From assembly GCA_963675565.2 (NCBI GenBank), contig CAXXYD010000004.1, forward strand, positions 806,001 through 870,000: a DNA stretch of 64,000 nucleotides, written 5' to 3'. Origin of the DNA: JARRKU01 sp963675565. GTDB taxonomy: Bacteria > Desulfobacterota > Desulfobacteria > Desulfobacterales > Desulfosarcinaceae. The position numbers were made by a program, and so were the translations under genes. Shown piece by piece: positions 35,299 to 44,267 of this stretch. The notes beneath the pieces were generated by a model. That model had not been told where the DNA came from. It was given only the letters and a program-made list of their open reading frames with translations, and did not search any database. The number at the start of each line of letters is the position of its first letter. Within the stretch, counting starts at the first letter, position 1.

Positions 35299-35835
35299 AT
35301 GGATACCCAAGCGCCCGAAGCCAAGCGTTTTCTACAGCAACTGTATCAAAGCACCGCCGGAAAATCCGCTGAACAGGCATCCATGTTCGATATCGGTGCC
35401 GCCATCGGCCTGGAAAGAACCGCTGCCGGTAAAATTGCGGAAGAACTGATCGGCAATGGGCTGGTGGAAGTAAAAACACTGTCTGGAGGTATCGGCATTA
35501 CCCCCCAAGGCATCGAGGCGGTGCAGGCGCTAGGCGGCACGCCCGGCGCGTCCGGTGATTTGGCACTGAATGATGGCCCCCTGCTGGATGACGCCGGCAG
35601 GCAAGCGGTGGAAGCCGTTCTGGCGGACCTGCGCGGTCATATCGCCCAGACCCGCACCGGTTATTCTCAGCTGGAAGAAATGGTGGTGGACATCAAAACC
35701 ATAGAGGTTCAGTTGCTCTCGCCTAAACCCAAAACGGCAATTTTGCGCGAGGCCCTCTTTTCTCTGCAGTCTGCCTTGAAAGCGGCAGGGGCTGCGGACA
35801 CGGCGCTCCGCCTGAGTCGGATGACGGGCCGCTAG
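35299..35835 (+). CDS. Winged-helix-like protein of unknown function
   Basis: The 178-residue protein has an N-terminal part (about 1-80) that reads as a winged helix-turn-helix (MFDIGAAIGLERTAAGKIAE then NGLVEVKTLSGGIGITPQG). A glycine-rich linker and a helical C-terminal half (about 105-175) follow. It may be a small transcription regulator or a protein-interaction module. The ATG at 35299 has AAGGA 8 bases upstream. A longer frame to 35158 encodes Cys-rich, non-conserved-looking sequence and is rejected. It lies 19 bases before the DUF3786 gene, so they probably form a pair. Confidence 0.72.
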   Translation: MDTQAPEAKRFLQQLYQSTAGKSAEQASMFDIGAAIGLERTAAGKIAEELIGNGLVEVKTLSGGIGITPQGIEAVQALGGTPGASGDLALNDGPLLDDAGRQAVEAVLADLRGHIAQTRTGYSQLEEMVVDIKTIEVQLLSPKPKTAILREALFSLQSALKAAGAADTALRLSRMTGR

Positions 35836-35854
35836 CGCCGATGAAAGGCCGTTG

Positions 35855-36469
35855 ATGCACAGCAACTATTTACAGATTATCCAACAGAACCTGCAGGCCC
35901 TGTATGCCCTTGACCTGAAGGCCCGCGCCCATGCCATGGGGGCGCAATTGGCGGGAGAACAAATATCTTTCAATGCCTTCGGATCCAGGTGCGACATTAC
36001 TTCCACGGTACTGCGCCTGGACGGCATCGAGCAAACCGGGCCGCTGGGCATCGTCGTGTCCTTATACGCCCTTCATGCCGACATCCAGCCCCTCGAACTG
36101 GAACCGCTGAAAGCGTTCAAGGAGTTCCCCGACAGTATGCCCTATGTAGGGGCTTTTGCCAGCCATACCGAAAACATACTCACCGGCGCTGTGGATGGCA
36201 TCAACACCCATCGGCAGCGGATTCTGGACGCCATGGACGGCTGCAACGCCCCGGCCCATGTGGGCGGCGACAGCGCCATGGTCCTTTGTCCCCTGCCTAA
36301 AATTTCGCTTTGCTACATCTTCTATGAAGCCGACGAAGATTTTCCCGCGGCGGCCACCTGCCTGTTTTCTGCCAATGCCTACCGCCACATGCCCATGGAC
36401 GGCCTGGCGGACGTGGGTGAGTACACATCACGAAAAATCCTGGAATTGATAGAAGCGGCATCCCCATGA
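35855..36469 (+). CDS. DUF3786-family protein
   Basis: The 204-residue protein has features I associate with DUF3786: an early GEQISFNAFGSRCDIT strand region, a central LEPLKAFKEFPDSMPYVGAFASHTE, and a late PKISLCYIFYEADEDFPAAATCLFSANA. The family is common in anaerobic Desulfobacterota and clostridia and has no established function. AAAGG lies 7 bases before the ATG. It converges with fcl across only 18 bases, without a visible terminator. Confidence 0.75.
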   Translation: MHSNYLQIIQQNLQALYALDLKARAHAMGAQLAGEQISFNAFGSRCDITSTVLRLDGIEQTGPLGIVVSLYALHADIQPLELEPLKAFKEFPDSMPYVGAFASHTENILTGAVDGINTHRQRILDAMDGCNAPAHVGGDSAMVLCPLPKISLCYIFYEADEDFPAAATCLFSANAYRHMPMDGLADVGEYTSRKILELIEAASP

Positions 36470-36487
36470 ACAAGCGGCACACGGCTG

Positions 36488-37555
36488 TCAACCCCTTTGA
36501 AGATACCAGTTGTAAAGCCTGCCAATACCCTGCGGCAATTCGACCCGGTAATGCCAGCCCGTGCGGGTGAGCCTGGCGATATCCAACAGCTTGCGGGGTG
36601 TGCCGTCGGGTCTGGCCGTATCCCAAACGACTTCTCCTTGGTAGTTGACAACATCCTTAATTATTTCGGATAATTGATGGATGGTGACCTCTTTTCCGCA
36701 GCCGACATTGAGATGGGAGACGCCATGGATGCCCGGGTTCTGAACTTCGGGTGCTGTTTTACAGGCCTGCCGGTAGCGCTGATCGGACAGGCTCATGACA
36801 TGGACACACGCATCGGCCATGTCGTCCACATGCAGAAATTCCCGCCGGGCTGCGCCGGTGCCCCACAGCCTGACTGCCGGCGCGGCCCCCTTCAGTGCCG
36901 CCCAAATATCCTCAGGAATGGGACCGAATACTTCTTCATCCTTTTTGATGGCCGCAAAATCACGTTTCATCGCCAGTTTGGCCAGGTGGAATTTGCGTAT
37001 CATGGCCGGCAATACGTGGGCGTTTTGCAGATCGAAGTTGTCATTGGGGCCGTATAGATTGGTGGGCATGACGGCCCTGTACCGGGTGCCGTACTGGCGA
37101 TTGTAAGATTCGCACATATTGATACCGGCGATTTTGGCGATGGCGTAAGGCGCATTGGTGGGCTCCAGATAACCGCTGAGCAGCGCTTCTTCCGCCATGG
37201 GCTGGGGACACAGCTTGGGGTAGATGCATGAGGAACCCAGAAAGAGCAGGCTTCGAATGCCGGCCTTGTATGCGGCGTGAATGACATTGGCCTGGATAAT
37301 AATGTTTTGATATATAAAATCGGCAGGATAAGTTAGGTTGGCATGAATGCCACCAACCTTTGCGGCGGCCAGGAAAACAATGTCGATGGTTTCGTCGCCA
37401 AAAAAACGATCGACGGCCTTTTGACTGCTGAGATCCAGTTGGGCGCGGGTGCGCGTCACCAGGTTGGTGTACCCCCTGGATTCAAGGCATCGAACCAGTG
37501 CCGAACCAACCAGGCCACCATGGCCGGCAATAAATATTCTATCCTCTTTGTTCAT
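36488..37555 (-). CDS. fcl: GDP-L-fucose synthase
   Basis: The 355-residue short-chain dehydrogenase converts GDP-4-keto-6-deoxymannose to GDP-L-fucose with NADPH. The nucleotide motif is IAGHGGLVGSALVR, the active site has SSCIYP and YAIAKIAG (Tyr-x3-Lys), and NLYGPNDNFD and EFLHVDDMADA follow. The ATG at 37555 is used; upstream codons to 37663 encode unrelated sequence that includes repeat C. It lies downstream of gmd on the same strand, so both steps of fucose-nucleotide synthesis are present. The product would go to surface glycans. Confidence 0.93.
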   Translation of the reverse strand: MNKEDRIFIAGHGGLVGSALVRCLESRGYTNLVTRTRAQLDLSSQKAVDRFFGDETIDIVFLAAAKVGGIHANLTYPADFIYQNIIIQANVIHAAYKAGIRSLLFLGSSCIYPKLCPQPMAEEALLSGYLEPTNAPYAIAKIAGINMCESYNRQYGTRYRAVMPTNLYGPNDNFDLQNAHVLPAMIRKFHLAKLAMKRDFAAIKKDEEVFGPIPEDIWAALKGAAPAVRLWGTGAARREFLHVDDMADACVHVMSLSDQRYRQACKTAPEVQNPGIHGVSHLNVGCGKEVTIHQLSEIIKDVVNYQGEVVWDTARPDGTPRKLLDIARLTRTGWHYRVELPQGIGRLYNWYLQRG

Positions 37556-37634
37556 ATCGTTTTCACTTGTCCCAAAATGTCGCCCCCGGTTCGAAACGGC
37601 CATTGGCCGCAAAACCGGAACGGAAGGAAGTAAA

Positions 37635-37748
37635 ACCCGGGTCCGGCGGACACACAATTCCACAACGCGTCACTCTCAACCCGCAACTGCCCCTTTGCCC
37701 CTGTCTCCAAGCTGACCGCAAAAATTCCGGTTTTACATATCATTAAAG
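37635..37748 (+). repeat. Dispersed intergenic repeat, copy C
   Basis: Between gmd and fcl the plus strand reads CACAATTCCACAACGCGTCA, CTCTCAACCCGCAACT, TTGCCCCTGTCTCC and GGTTTTACATATCATTAAAG. It shares the first three blocks with copy B, but the hairpin and tail have diverged. Relative to both neighbouring genes it is in the opposite orientation. Confidence 0.65.
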
Positions 37749-37761
37749 TGTCCCGTCGGCC

Positions 37762-38847
37762 TCAATCCCTGTGCTGGTCCACCCGATACCCCTCACGCCG
37801 GCACAGATCGTCGCGCAGGGCTTCTTCCAAGTCCTGCTGGACCATTTCAGCGATCATTTCTTCGAAACTGATCTTCGGCTGCCAGCCGAGCTTCTGTTTC
37901 GCTTTGGTAGGGTCGCCAAGCAAGGAGTCGACTTCAGTGGGTCGGAAGTAACGGGGGTCGATTTCAACGATAGTTATGCCGGTATGGGCATCGACCCCCT
38001 TTTCGTCGCACCCGCTGCCCTGCCATCGAAGCTGGATGCCCAACTTGTCGGCGGCCAGCTCGATACACTGGCGCACCGAGTATTGCCGGCCGGTGGCGAT
38101 CACATAGTCATCCGGCTCGTCCTGCTGGAGCATGAGCCACTGCATATACACATAATCTTTGGCATGGCCCCAGTCGCGTCTGGCATCGAGGTTTCCCATG
38201 TAGAGTTTGTCCTGCAGCCCGATCTTAATGCGGGCCATGGCCCGGGTGATCTTGCGGGAGACAAAGGTTTCACCGCGACTGGGGGACTCGTGGTTGAACA
38301 AAATGCCATTGCAGGCAAAGATACCATATGCTTCCCGGTAATTGACACATATCCAGTAGGCGTAAAGCTTGGCCACGGCATAGGGGGAACGGGGATAAAA
38401 CGGCGTCGTCTCCTTTTGGGGCGACTCCTGAACTTTACCAAACAGTTCCGATGTGGAAGCCTGGTAAAATTTGGTCTTCTTTTCAAGCCCTGAAATTCGA
38501 ATTGCTTCCAGCAATCTCAATGTCCCCAAAGCATCCGTGTCCGCAGTGTATTCCGGGGTCTCGAAGGAGACTTGAACGTGGCTTTGGGCCGCCAGGTTGT
38601 AGACTTCATCGGGCTGAACCTGCTGGAAGATGCGGATCAGGTTCGTGGCGTCGGTCAAATCGCCGTAATGCAGAACGAACCGGACCTTCTCCTCGTGGCG
38701 GTCCTGGTAGAGATGGTCTATGCGTGCGGTGTTGAATGAGGAGGCGCGCCGTTTGATGCCGTGGACTTCATACCCTTTTTCAAGCAGCAATTCGGCCAGG
38801 TAGGACCCATCCTGGCCGGTGATGCCGGTGATCAGTGCTTTTTTCAC
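37762..38847 (-). CDS. gmd: GDP-mannose 4,6-dehydratase
   Basis: The 361-residue enzyme converts GDP-D-mannose to GDP-4-keto-6-deoxy-D-mannose. The NADP-binding motif is ITGITGQDGSYLAELLL, the active site SPYAVAKLYAYW (Tyr-x3-Lys), and the conserved FNHESPSRGETFVSRKIT and LDARRDWGHAKDYV are present. I chose a GTG at 38847 because family members begin just before this motif; GGAG lies 11 bases upstream. Its product is the substrate of the adjacent fcl gene. Confidence 0.95.
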   Translation of the reverse strand: MKKALITGITGQDGSYLAELLLEKGYEVHGIKRRASSFNTARIDHLYQDRHEEKVRFVLHYGDLTDATNLIRIFQQVQPDEVYNLAAQSHVQVSFETPEYTADTDALGTLRLLEAIRISGLEKKTKFYQASTSELFGKVQESPQKETTPFYPRSPYAVAKLYAYWICVNYREAYGIFACNGILFNHESPSRGETFVSRKITRAMARIKIGLQDKLYMGNLDARRDWGHAKDYVYMQWLMLQQDEPDDYVIATGRQYSVRQCIELAADKLGIQLRWQGSGCDEKGVDAHTGITIVEIDPRYFRPTEVDSLLGDPTKAKQKLGWQPKISFEEMIAEMVQQDLEEALRDDLCRREGYRVDQHRD

Positions 38848-38940
38848 TGTTGATTCATCTCCATACGGGCTGCGCAAATGCAAACGCCCGAAAAGTACAA
38901 TTTTGCGGACCGCAGCGATAATCCTTGCGGATCCGCCTGC

Positions 38941-38968
38941 AATGGTCGGCAACCTGATGCCGACCATT
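38941..38968. repeat. 11-bp perfect hairpin between gmd and the lactate dehydrogenase gene
   Basis: AATGGTCGGCA (38941-38951) pairs perfectly with TGCCGACCATT (38958-38968) around a 6-base loop. It lies between the dehydrogenase stop and the gmd start. No T-run follows on either strand, so it may slow polymerase or protect RNA instead of ending transcription. Confidence 0.5.
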
Positions 38969-39073
38969 CACTTCTATTTCAACTTTATACTTTCTGAATC
39001 CGGTGGCTTCAGCGGATCCTGAAGGTACAGAACCCTGCAAAAGCATCTTGTTTGCCCGTCCATGAATACGAAA

Positions 39074-41980
39074 CTACTTTATGCGGCTGCACTTCTCCAG
39101 CAGGTAAAAGATCGACTTGTAATAAATTCCGCTGTGCCGGGACAAACCGATCTCGCATGTGCGGCTGTTGGAATATCCTGCCGCACAGCGGCCCTGCAGG
39201 GCCGGCTTCAATCCTGCCAGCGCGGAGGCGGTCAACTCCGGGAAGTTGAACCCGCGGTCACCTGCCCAGCCGCAGCAGGTAACCTCTTCAGGGAAAATCG
39301 ACTCGGCGGCCAGTTCCCGGGCCACATTGCGAAATGCGGCCTCCAGTCCCATTTTGCGGCTGCTGCAGGTGACATGGATGGCAACGGTCTCGGGCGCAGG
39401 AACGATGGCCAGATTCTCCAGCATAAATTCCTGGATGAATTCCACGGGCTCGTAAATGGCCAGCCTCGGGTCCAACGACTGGCGCATGCGGTGCACGCAG
39501 GGCGCCGTATCGCACAGAATCGGGTAGCGGCCGTATTCGGACGCATGCAGCAGGACGTCGTCCAGTTCCCTGGCTTTGTAATCCGCCTGGCGCATGAACC
39601 CTTTGCTCTCAAACGGCGTTCCGCAGCAAAAGGCACCGGGGTGCGGCGGGACGATGACGCTGAAACCGGCACGGGACAAAACTTGATGAACCACCCTATA
39701 AAGCGGCGCACCGTCCGGGTCGCCATGCGCCGGGCCCATGACGGTGTTGATGCAGGATGGGAAGTAAACCGCTTTGCGCGGCAGCACCGGGTCAGTCCGC
39801 GGAAAGCGCGGCGCGGCGATGCCGGCGGGCATAAATGGGTTCCAGGCCGGCAGGCGATTGCCCGATGCCCGGCGTGCGCTGCCTGCAATGGCCCCCATGA
39901 CCTCGGTACCCAGCAGTCGATGCACGGCATCAGCCGTCTTCAAGCCGGCCCGCATGGCGGATGTCACCACAGCGTAATGTTTCGCCACCCAGTCGGCCAG
40001 TTGCTGTTTGCGGGGCAAATCGACCCGGCGGCGGCGCAATTCCCTGGTGTATTCGCCGGTGTTGATGTCAACCGGGCAGCTGCCGGCGCACAGTCCGTCC
40101 ACCGCGCAGGTCTGCTCGCCGAAATAACCGTAACTTTCCTCCAGGGCCTGCAACCGGTCCGGCTGTTCGCAGGCCTTTTTGAGCCTCGCAATCTCCCGCT
40201 GAATCACGATACGCTGTCGCGGGGTAAGGCTCAGGTTTTTGGAAGGACACACGGACTCGCAGAAACCGCATTCGATGCACTTGTCCAAAATACTGTGGGC
40301 CGCCGGCATGGGCTTGAGGTTCTGGATGTGGGTTTGGGCGTTATCCGACAGAATCACGCCGGGGTTGAGCAATCCGCGGGGGTCGAAAATCGCCTTGATC
40401 TTCTCCATCAGGCCATAGGCCTCGGCCCCCCATTCCAATTCGACGTAGGGTGCCATGTTGCGGCCGGTGCCGTGCTCGGCTTTGAGCGAACCGTCATAGC
40501 GGTCCACCACCATGTGGCAGACGTCGTCCATGAACTGCCGGTAGCGTTCAATTTGGGAGGGGTCACTGAAATCCGGCGTAAAAACAAAATGCAGGTTGCC
40601 CTCGAGGGCGTGGCCGAAAATAATGGCTTCATCGTATCCGTATTTGGCAAAAAGCCCCTGCAGTTCCAGGGTAGCCGCAGCCAAGTGCTTGAGGGGAAAA
40701 GCCACATCCTCGATGATGACGGTGGTACCGGCTTGGCGCACCGCGCCCACTGCCGGGAAGAGGCCCTTGCGAATATCCCAGAGCATGGAATATTCTTCCA
40801 CGACATCCGTAAACTGCACCGGCAGCAGGGTGGCTGCACATTTGGCGGGTGCAAAGTTCGATCGCCGGCTGAAAGCCTGCTCCCCGGCCGTGGATGTCAG
40901 CGGCACGCCGTCCAGGGTTTGTATTATGGCGGCCACATTGAGTTGGAGATCATCTTCGCCCGCTGCCCGGGTCTCCACCAGCAGAGCCGTGGCCTCGGAC
41001 GGCAGCGTTTTAAGAAAGCCGGGAAGCCCGTCTTTGTTTTCAACAGAGCGCAGTGCCGCACGATCCATCAATTCCACAGCGTCCACAGGAGACTGCTTCA
41101 AGAAGAATACCGCACGACAGGCGTCTTCGATATTGGCGAAAATCATCAGGGCCGACGCCTTGTGGGGATGTTCCACGACGGTACGGTAAACGATTTCGGA
41201 TATGAAGCCCAGGGTCCCTTCAGAACCGATCATCAGGTGAATGAGAATGTCAAAGGGATCACCGTAATCCACCAGGGCGTTGAGGCTGTATCCATTGGTG
41301 TTCTTAATCTTGAATTTATGGTGGATACGCGCTGTCAGGGTATCATTGGAACATACGGTATTGGCCAAGTTGGACAGTTGCTCAAGCAGGTGGTCATGGC
41401 TGGCTACAAAATCGCGCCGGCTCTGATCATCGGAAGTATCGAGCAAAGTTCCGTCGGCAAAAATAATGCGCATGCTGTCCACGGTTTGATAGCTGTTCTG
41501 GGCTGTACCGCAGCACATGCCGCTGGCGTTGTTGGCCGCGATGCCGCCAATCATGGCCGCATTGATGGAGGCCGGATCGGGGCCGATCTTTTTTCCATAA
41601 GGGGCCAGGAGACGATTGGCATGGCCTCCGATGATCCCCGGCTGGAGGCGGATTTTAGCGCCGTTATCCAGGATGCGGTAACCGGTCCATTTATTTCCGG
41701 CCATCAATAGAATGGAGTCGGTGACCGCCTGGCCGGAAAGGCTGGTGCCCGCGGCACGAAAGGTAACCGGCAGACCGAGGCCGTGGGCCGCCTTCAGGAC
41801 CACGATCACCTCTTTTTCGGTTTCCGCCCTGACCACCACTTTCGGGATCAGGCGATAGAAACTGGCGTCGGTACCGTAGGCCAGCGTGCGCAAAGGATCG
41901 CTGATGATTCGGTTTTCAGGGATAGTGGTGCTGACCGCACGCGCAAAAGCCTGGTAAGCCCCATTGGCATTTTCGGTCAT
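39074..41980 (-). CDS. FAD/Fe-S D-lactate dehydrogenase (Dld-II type, GlcD-GlpC fusion)
   Basis: The 968-residue fusion oxidises D-lactate (or a similar 2-hydroxy acid) and passes electrons onward. Residues 40-215 form the FAD-binding domain (FRAAGTSLSGQAV, GPDPASINAAMIGG), and about 220-545 the oxidase C-terminal domain (IFGHALEGNLHFVF). Ferredoxin motifs CIECGFCESVCP (near 570) and CAVDGLCAGSCP follow, then CCG-type domains ending CCGWAGDRGF. This layout matches the quinone-linked Dld-II of Shewanella. AAGGGGGACCG precedes the ATG. A FadR/LldR-type regulator is divergent from it, with operator-like sites in between. Confidence 0.9.
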   Translation of the reverse strand: MTENANGAYQAFARAVSTTIPENRIISDPLRTLAYGTDASFYRLIPKVVVRAETEKEVIVVLKAAHGLGLPVTFRAAGTSLSGQAVTDSILLMAGNKWTGYRILDNGAKIRLQPGIIGGHANRLLAPYGKKIGPDPASINAAMIGGIAANNASGMCCGTAQNSYQTVDSMRIIFADGTLLDTSDDQSRRDFVASHDHLLEQLSNLANTVCSNDTLTARIHHKFKIKNTNGYSLNALVDYGDPFDILIHLMIGSEGTLGFISEIVYRTVVEHPHKASALMIFANIEDACRAVFFLKQSPVDAVELMDRAALRSVENKDGLPGFLKTLPSEATALLVETRAAGEDDLQLNVAAIIQTLDGVPLTSTAGEQAFSRRSNFAPAKCAATLLPVQFTDVVEEYSMLWDIRKGLFPAVGAVRQAGTTVIIEDVAFPLKHLAAATLELQGLFAKYGYDEAIIFGHALEGNLHFVFTPDFSDPSQIERYRQFMDDVCHMVVDRYDGSLKAEHGTGRNMAPYVELEWGAEAYGLMEKIKAIFDPRGLLNPGVILSDNAQTHIQNLKPMPAAHSILDKCIECGFCESVCPSKNLSLTPRQRIVIQREIARLKKACEQPDRLQALEESYGYFGEQTCAVDGLCAGSCPVDINTGEYTRELRRRRVDLPRKQQLADWVAKHYAVVTSAMRAGLKTADAVHRLLGTEVMGAIAGSARRASGNRLPAWNPFMPAGIAAPRFPRTDPVLPRKAVYFPSCINTVMGPAHGDPDGAPLYRVVHQVLSRAGFSVIVPPHPGAFCCGTPFESKGFMRQADYKARELDDVLLHASEYGRYPILCDTAPCVHRMRQSLDPRLAIYEPVEFIQEFMLENLAIVPAPETVAIHVTCSSRKMGLEAAFRNVARELAAESIFPEEVTCCGWAGDRGFNFPELTASALAGLKPALQGRCAAGYSNSRTCEIGLSRHSGIYYKSIFYLLEKCSRIK

Positions 41981-42153
41981 CGGTCCCCCTTGTCAATGAT
42001 CCCGGCCAAACAAAGAGAGCTAAACATGATGCCAGGAGTGGATGGCACTGTTCTGTCTGGCCTTCTTAACACATTAACGAATCTGAGGAAACAAGTTGAT
42101 CTTTTCGGTTCCGGAGGCCTGTCCCAAACGAAGGAATGATGGCAGCCCCATAT

Positions 42154-42164
42154 TGATCATACCA
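42154..42164 (+). promoter_or_regulatory. FadR/LldR-type operator-like site 1
   Basis: TGATCATACCA differs by one base from the TGGTnnnACCA palindrome bound by FadR, PdhR and LldR. An inverted ACCAT/ATGGT follows (42161-42179), and on the minus strand TATAAT lies within it, where the dehydrogenase promoter could be. Half-sites TGGTC are at 42176 and 42205. Confidence 0.5.
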
Positions 42165-42303
42165 TTTATTATATATGGTCTGATTTCCCGGTTTCCTCAT
42201 GATATGGTCAAGAATAGGTTCGCGGAAATATTTAGATCAATTTATCCTGTTGCTTTAATTTTTAATACTCGAAAAATAAAAATATATAAAAAATCTCCGA
42301 TAT

Positions 42304-42314
42304 TGGTTATACCA
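42304..42314 (+). promoter_or_regulatory. FadR/LldR-type operator-like site 2 (perfect palindrome)
   Basis: TGGTTATACCA is an exact TGGTnnnACCA palindrome, embedded in ATTGGTTATACCATT. It lies 138 bases before the regulator start. Together with site 1 it brackets an AT-rich 140-bp segment, an arrangement that would allow looping and control of both divergent genes by lactate. Confidence 0.6.
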
Positions 42315-42451
42315 TTATCGATTGCTTTCGCTTGAACGCCTTTGCAGTAAGAACATCTCTTGGACAAACCTTGCCACTTCAAGGGGATGGTATTGATATT
42401 TTAACGCGTCTTCCGGCTTCCATGGCCGGTGGCTTTAGAGGGATAGCGAAT

Positions 42452-43177
42452 ATGACCCAAAAACTGAAACCCATTAAACCCAAACGTATTGCCGATCAGG
42501 TGTTCGACCAGTTGCATGAGTTGATCCTGCGCGGTGAGTTTAAACCCGGGGACAAAATCATGACAGAGCGGGAATTGTCCGATGCGTTCCAAGTCAGCCG
42601 CACTTCAGTCCGGGATGCCATCAACAAATTGGTGGTCATGGGCCAACTGGAGCAGCGGCAGGGCCAGGGAACCTTTGTCAGTCGACCCGGCGGAAAAACC
42701 CATTCCTATATGGCCAAAGTCATGGAGTCTCAAAATGCCACCATGAAGGATCTGCTTGAAGTACGTATGGGCCTTGAATGCAACGCCGCCGCGCTGGCGG
42801 CCAAACGCGCACAGGATTCCGATATCGCATTTCTTGAAAAAAGCCTGTCCCAGATTGAAGATGAAGTCCGTTCGGGGCGCCTGGGTTCGGGTGCCGACAC
42901 CCAATTCCACATGGCCATCGCCTATGCCACCCACAACCCGCTGCAAGTTTTTCTCATGAAACAATTTTATGATTTTCTCTCTTACGGAATAAGAGAGAAT
43001 CTTTTCCGGCTCTATCAAGAGAGCCGGAAAATCGAAACGATTCAGCAGCATCATGCTAAAATCATGGCGGCAATCAAAGGCCATGACGCCATGAGCGCCT
43101 ACATGGCAGCCAAACAGCATATCGAATACGTGATTCAGACCATTGCCGAAAGCGAGGAGGCCGAGCCCGTCGGTTGA
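42452..43177 (+). CDS. GntR-family regulator, FadR/LldR (FCD) type
   Basis: The 241-residue repressor or activator has a winged-helix domain (PKRIADQVFDQLHELILRGE, then MTERELSDAFQVSRTSVRDA) and an FCD effector domain with the metal-site pattern ADTQFHMAIAYATHN. FCD proteins bind small acids such as lactate, pyruvate or glycolate. It is divergent from the D-lactate dehydrogenase, so D- or L-lactate is the probable signal. The ATG at 42452 has GAGGGA about 9 bases upstream; the longer frame to 42332 lacks support and would cover a probable promoter. Confidence 0.9.
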   Translation: MTQKLKPIKPKRIADQVFDQLHELILRGEFKPGDKIMTERELSDAFQVSRTSVRDAINKLVVMGQLEQRQGQGTFVSRPGGKTHSYMAKVMESQNATMKDLLEVRMGLECNAAALAAKRAQDSDIAFLEKSLSQIEDEVRSGRLGSGADTQFHMAIAYATHNPLQVFLMKQFYDFLSYGIRENLFRLYQESRKIETIQQHHAKIMAAIKGHDAMSAYMAAKQHIEYVIQTIAESEEAEPVG

Positions 43178-43302
43178 ATTGGCAACCGGTGCCGAACGGG
43201 CCGAAGGGCCAAACTCCGGGTACGTTGCCGGTTGCAGGGGCATCATAATGCGGGAGTTTCGCCATGCAGATTCGATATCACAATACCCAGGACCACCTGG
43301 TC

Positions 43303-43434
43303 GCGCTGCGCGCGGGCCTGATCTTTATATATGGATACAATTCCACAACTCGGAACTCGCTACTCACAACTCAAAACTGATCTCCCCCCTGTCTGTGACA
43401 TGACCGCAGGGCCAGATTTTTTATTGAATAAAAG
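43303..43434 (+). repeat. Dispersed intergenic repeat, copy D
   Basis: The plus strand reads CGCGCGGGCCTGATCTTTATA, then TACAATTCCACAACTC, several AACTC-type units, CCCCCCTGTCTGTGAC and CAGGGCCAGATTTTTTATTGAATAA in order. Blocks and order match copies B and C, with a changed hairpin. It lies in the 361-bp gap before the QueG-like gene. Confidence 0.65.
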
Positions 43435-43538
43435 GGCTGCAGTATGGAATCCGGCTGCCGGGTATGGTACCGTCAAAAAAGGACAGCGGTCCAATCACCG
43501 CTGTCCGGGAATCAGCCGGCGGTAAACTGGAGTCAAAC

Positions 43539-44267
43539 ATGGCCCCTGCCATACCATTGCACAGGATAGCGGACCAGTCGATTTCTCTGGGTGCATCGCT
43601 TGTCGGTGTGGCTCGTGTTAAAGATCTTCTGGCGTCCCCGTCTCATCGGCTGAATCCGGTGGGACAACGCGTGCGCGAAGCCGCTTCCGTCGTTGTCCTT
43701 GCGCTGGCGCACCCCGACAAGCAACCGGACATGGACTTGTGGGACAACCGCAAGGGCCGGACGCCAGGCAATCGACAGCTCATAAGTATCGCCCGCAAAC
43801 TCACAAACTGGCTCAGGAGGTCATATTCGACCGAAGCTGTCCCGCTTCCGTACAATGCCAACCGGGGAGGGGCCTTTCTCAAGGATGCCGCCGTCCTGGC
43901 CGGACTGGGGGTGATGGGCCGAAACAACCTGTTAATTACTCCCCGGTTCGGTCCCAGGGTTCGACTTGGCGCCTTGCTGCTCGAGCGGCCTTTGCCGAAA
44001 ACCGGCCCCCTTGAAGGTTTTGCGCCTTGTCGGGATTGCCACCGGCCATGCATGCAAGCTTGCCCGCAAAAAGCCTTTCACGGTGGATCTTACCAGGTCC
44101 AGCGCTGTTTGCTTCAAATGAAAAAGGACGAAGCCCGCAAAATCGTGTTGAAGCAGCCGGTCATCGGAATGCCTCACCGCCTGCAAATTGCCTATTGCCG
44201 TCGATGTGAGCTGTCCTGTCCGGTGGGCAGTAATTCCGGGCACTCCGGCGGCTCCCCAAGGACATAG
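43539..44267 (+). CDS. Short QueG-like Fe-S protein
   Basis: The 242-residue protein resembles the N-terminal and ferredoxin parts of epoxyqueuosine reductase. It has GASLVGVARVKDLL, the region AVPLPYNANRGGAFLKDAAV, ending GLGVMGRNNLLITPRFGPRVR, and cysteines CRDCHRPCMQACP and CRRCELSCP that could hold Fe-S clusters. QueG proper is longer (over 300 residues) and uses cobalamin, so this may be a paralogue with another reductive role. TGGAG lies 7 bases before the ATG. The last 76 bases overlap the convergent methyltransferase gene. Confidence 0.75.
   Translation: MAPAIPLHRIADQSISLGASLVGVARVKDLLASPSHRLNPVGQRVREAASVVVLALAHPDKQPDMDLWDNRKGRTPGNRQLISIARKLTNWLRRSYSTEAVPLPYNANRGGAFLKDAAVLAGLGVMGRNNLLITPRFGPRVRLGALLLERPLPKTGPLEGFAPCRDCHRPCMQACPQKAFHGGSYQVQRCLLQMKKDEARKIVLKQPVIGMPHRLQIAYCRRCELSCPVGSNSGHSGGSPRT

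Noticed and set aside
39062..41710. 882-codon plus-strand frame opposite the D-lactate dehydrogenase
   Set aside because: It is a shadow of a GC-rich gene; the minus-strand frame has complete FAD and Fe-S motifs, while this one has none.
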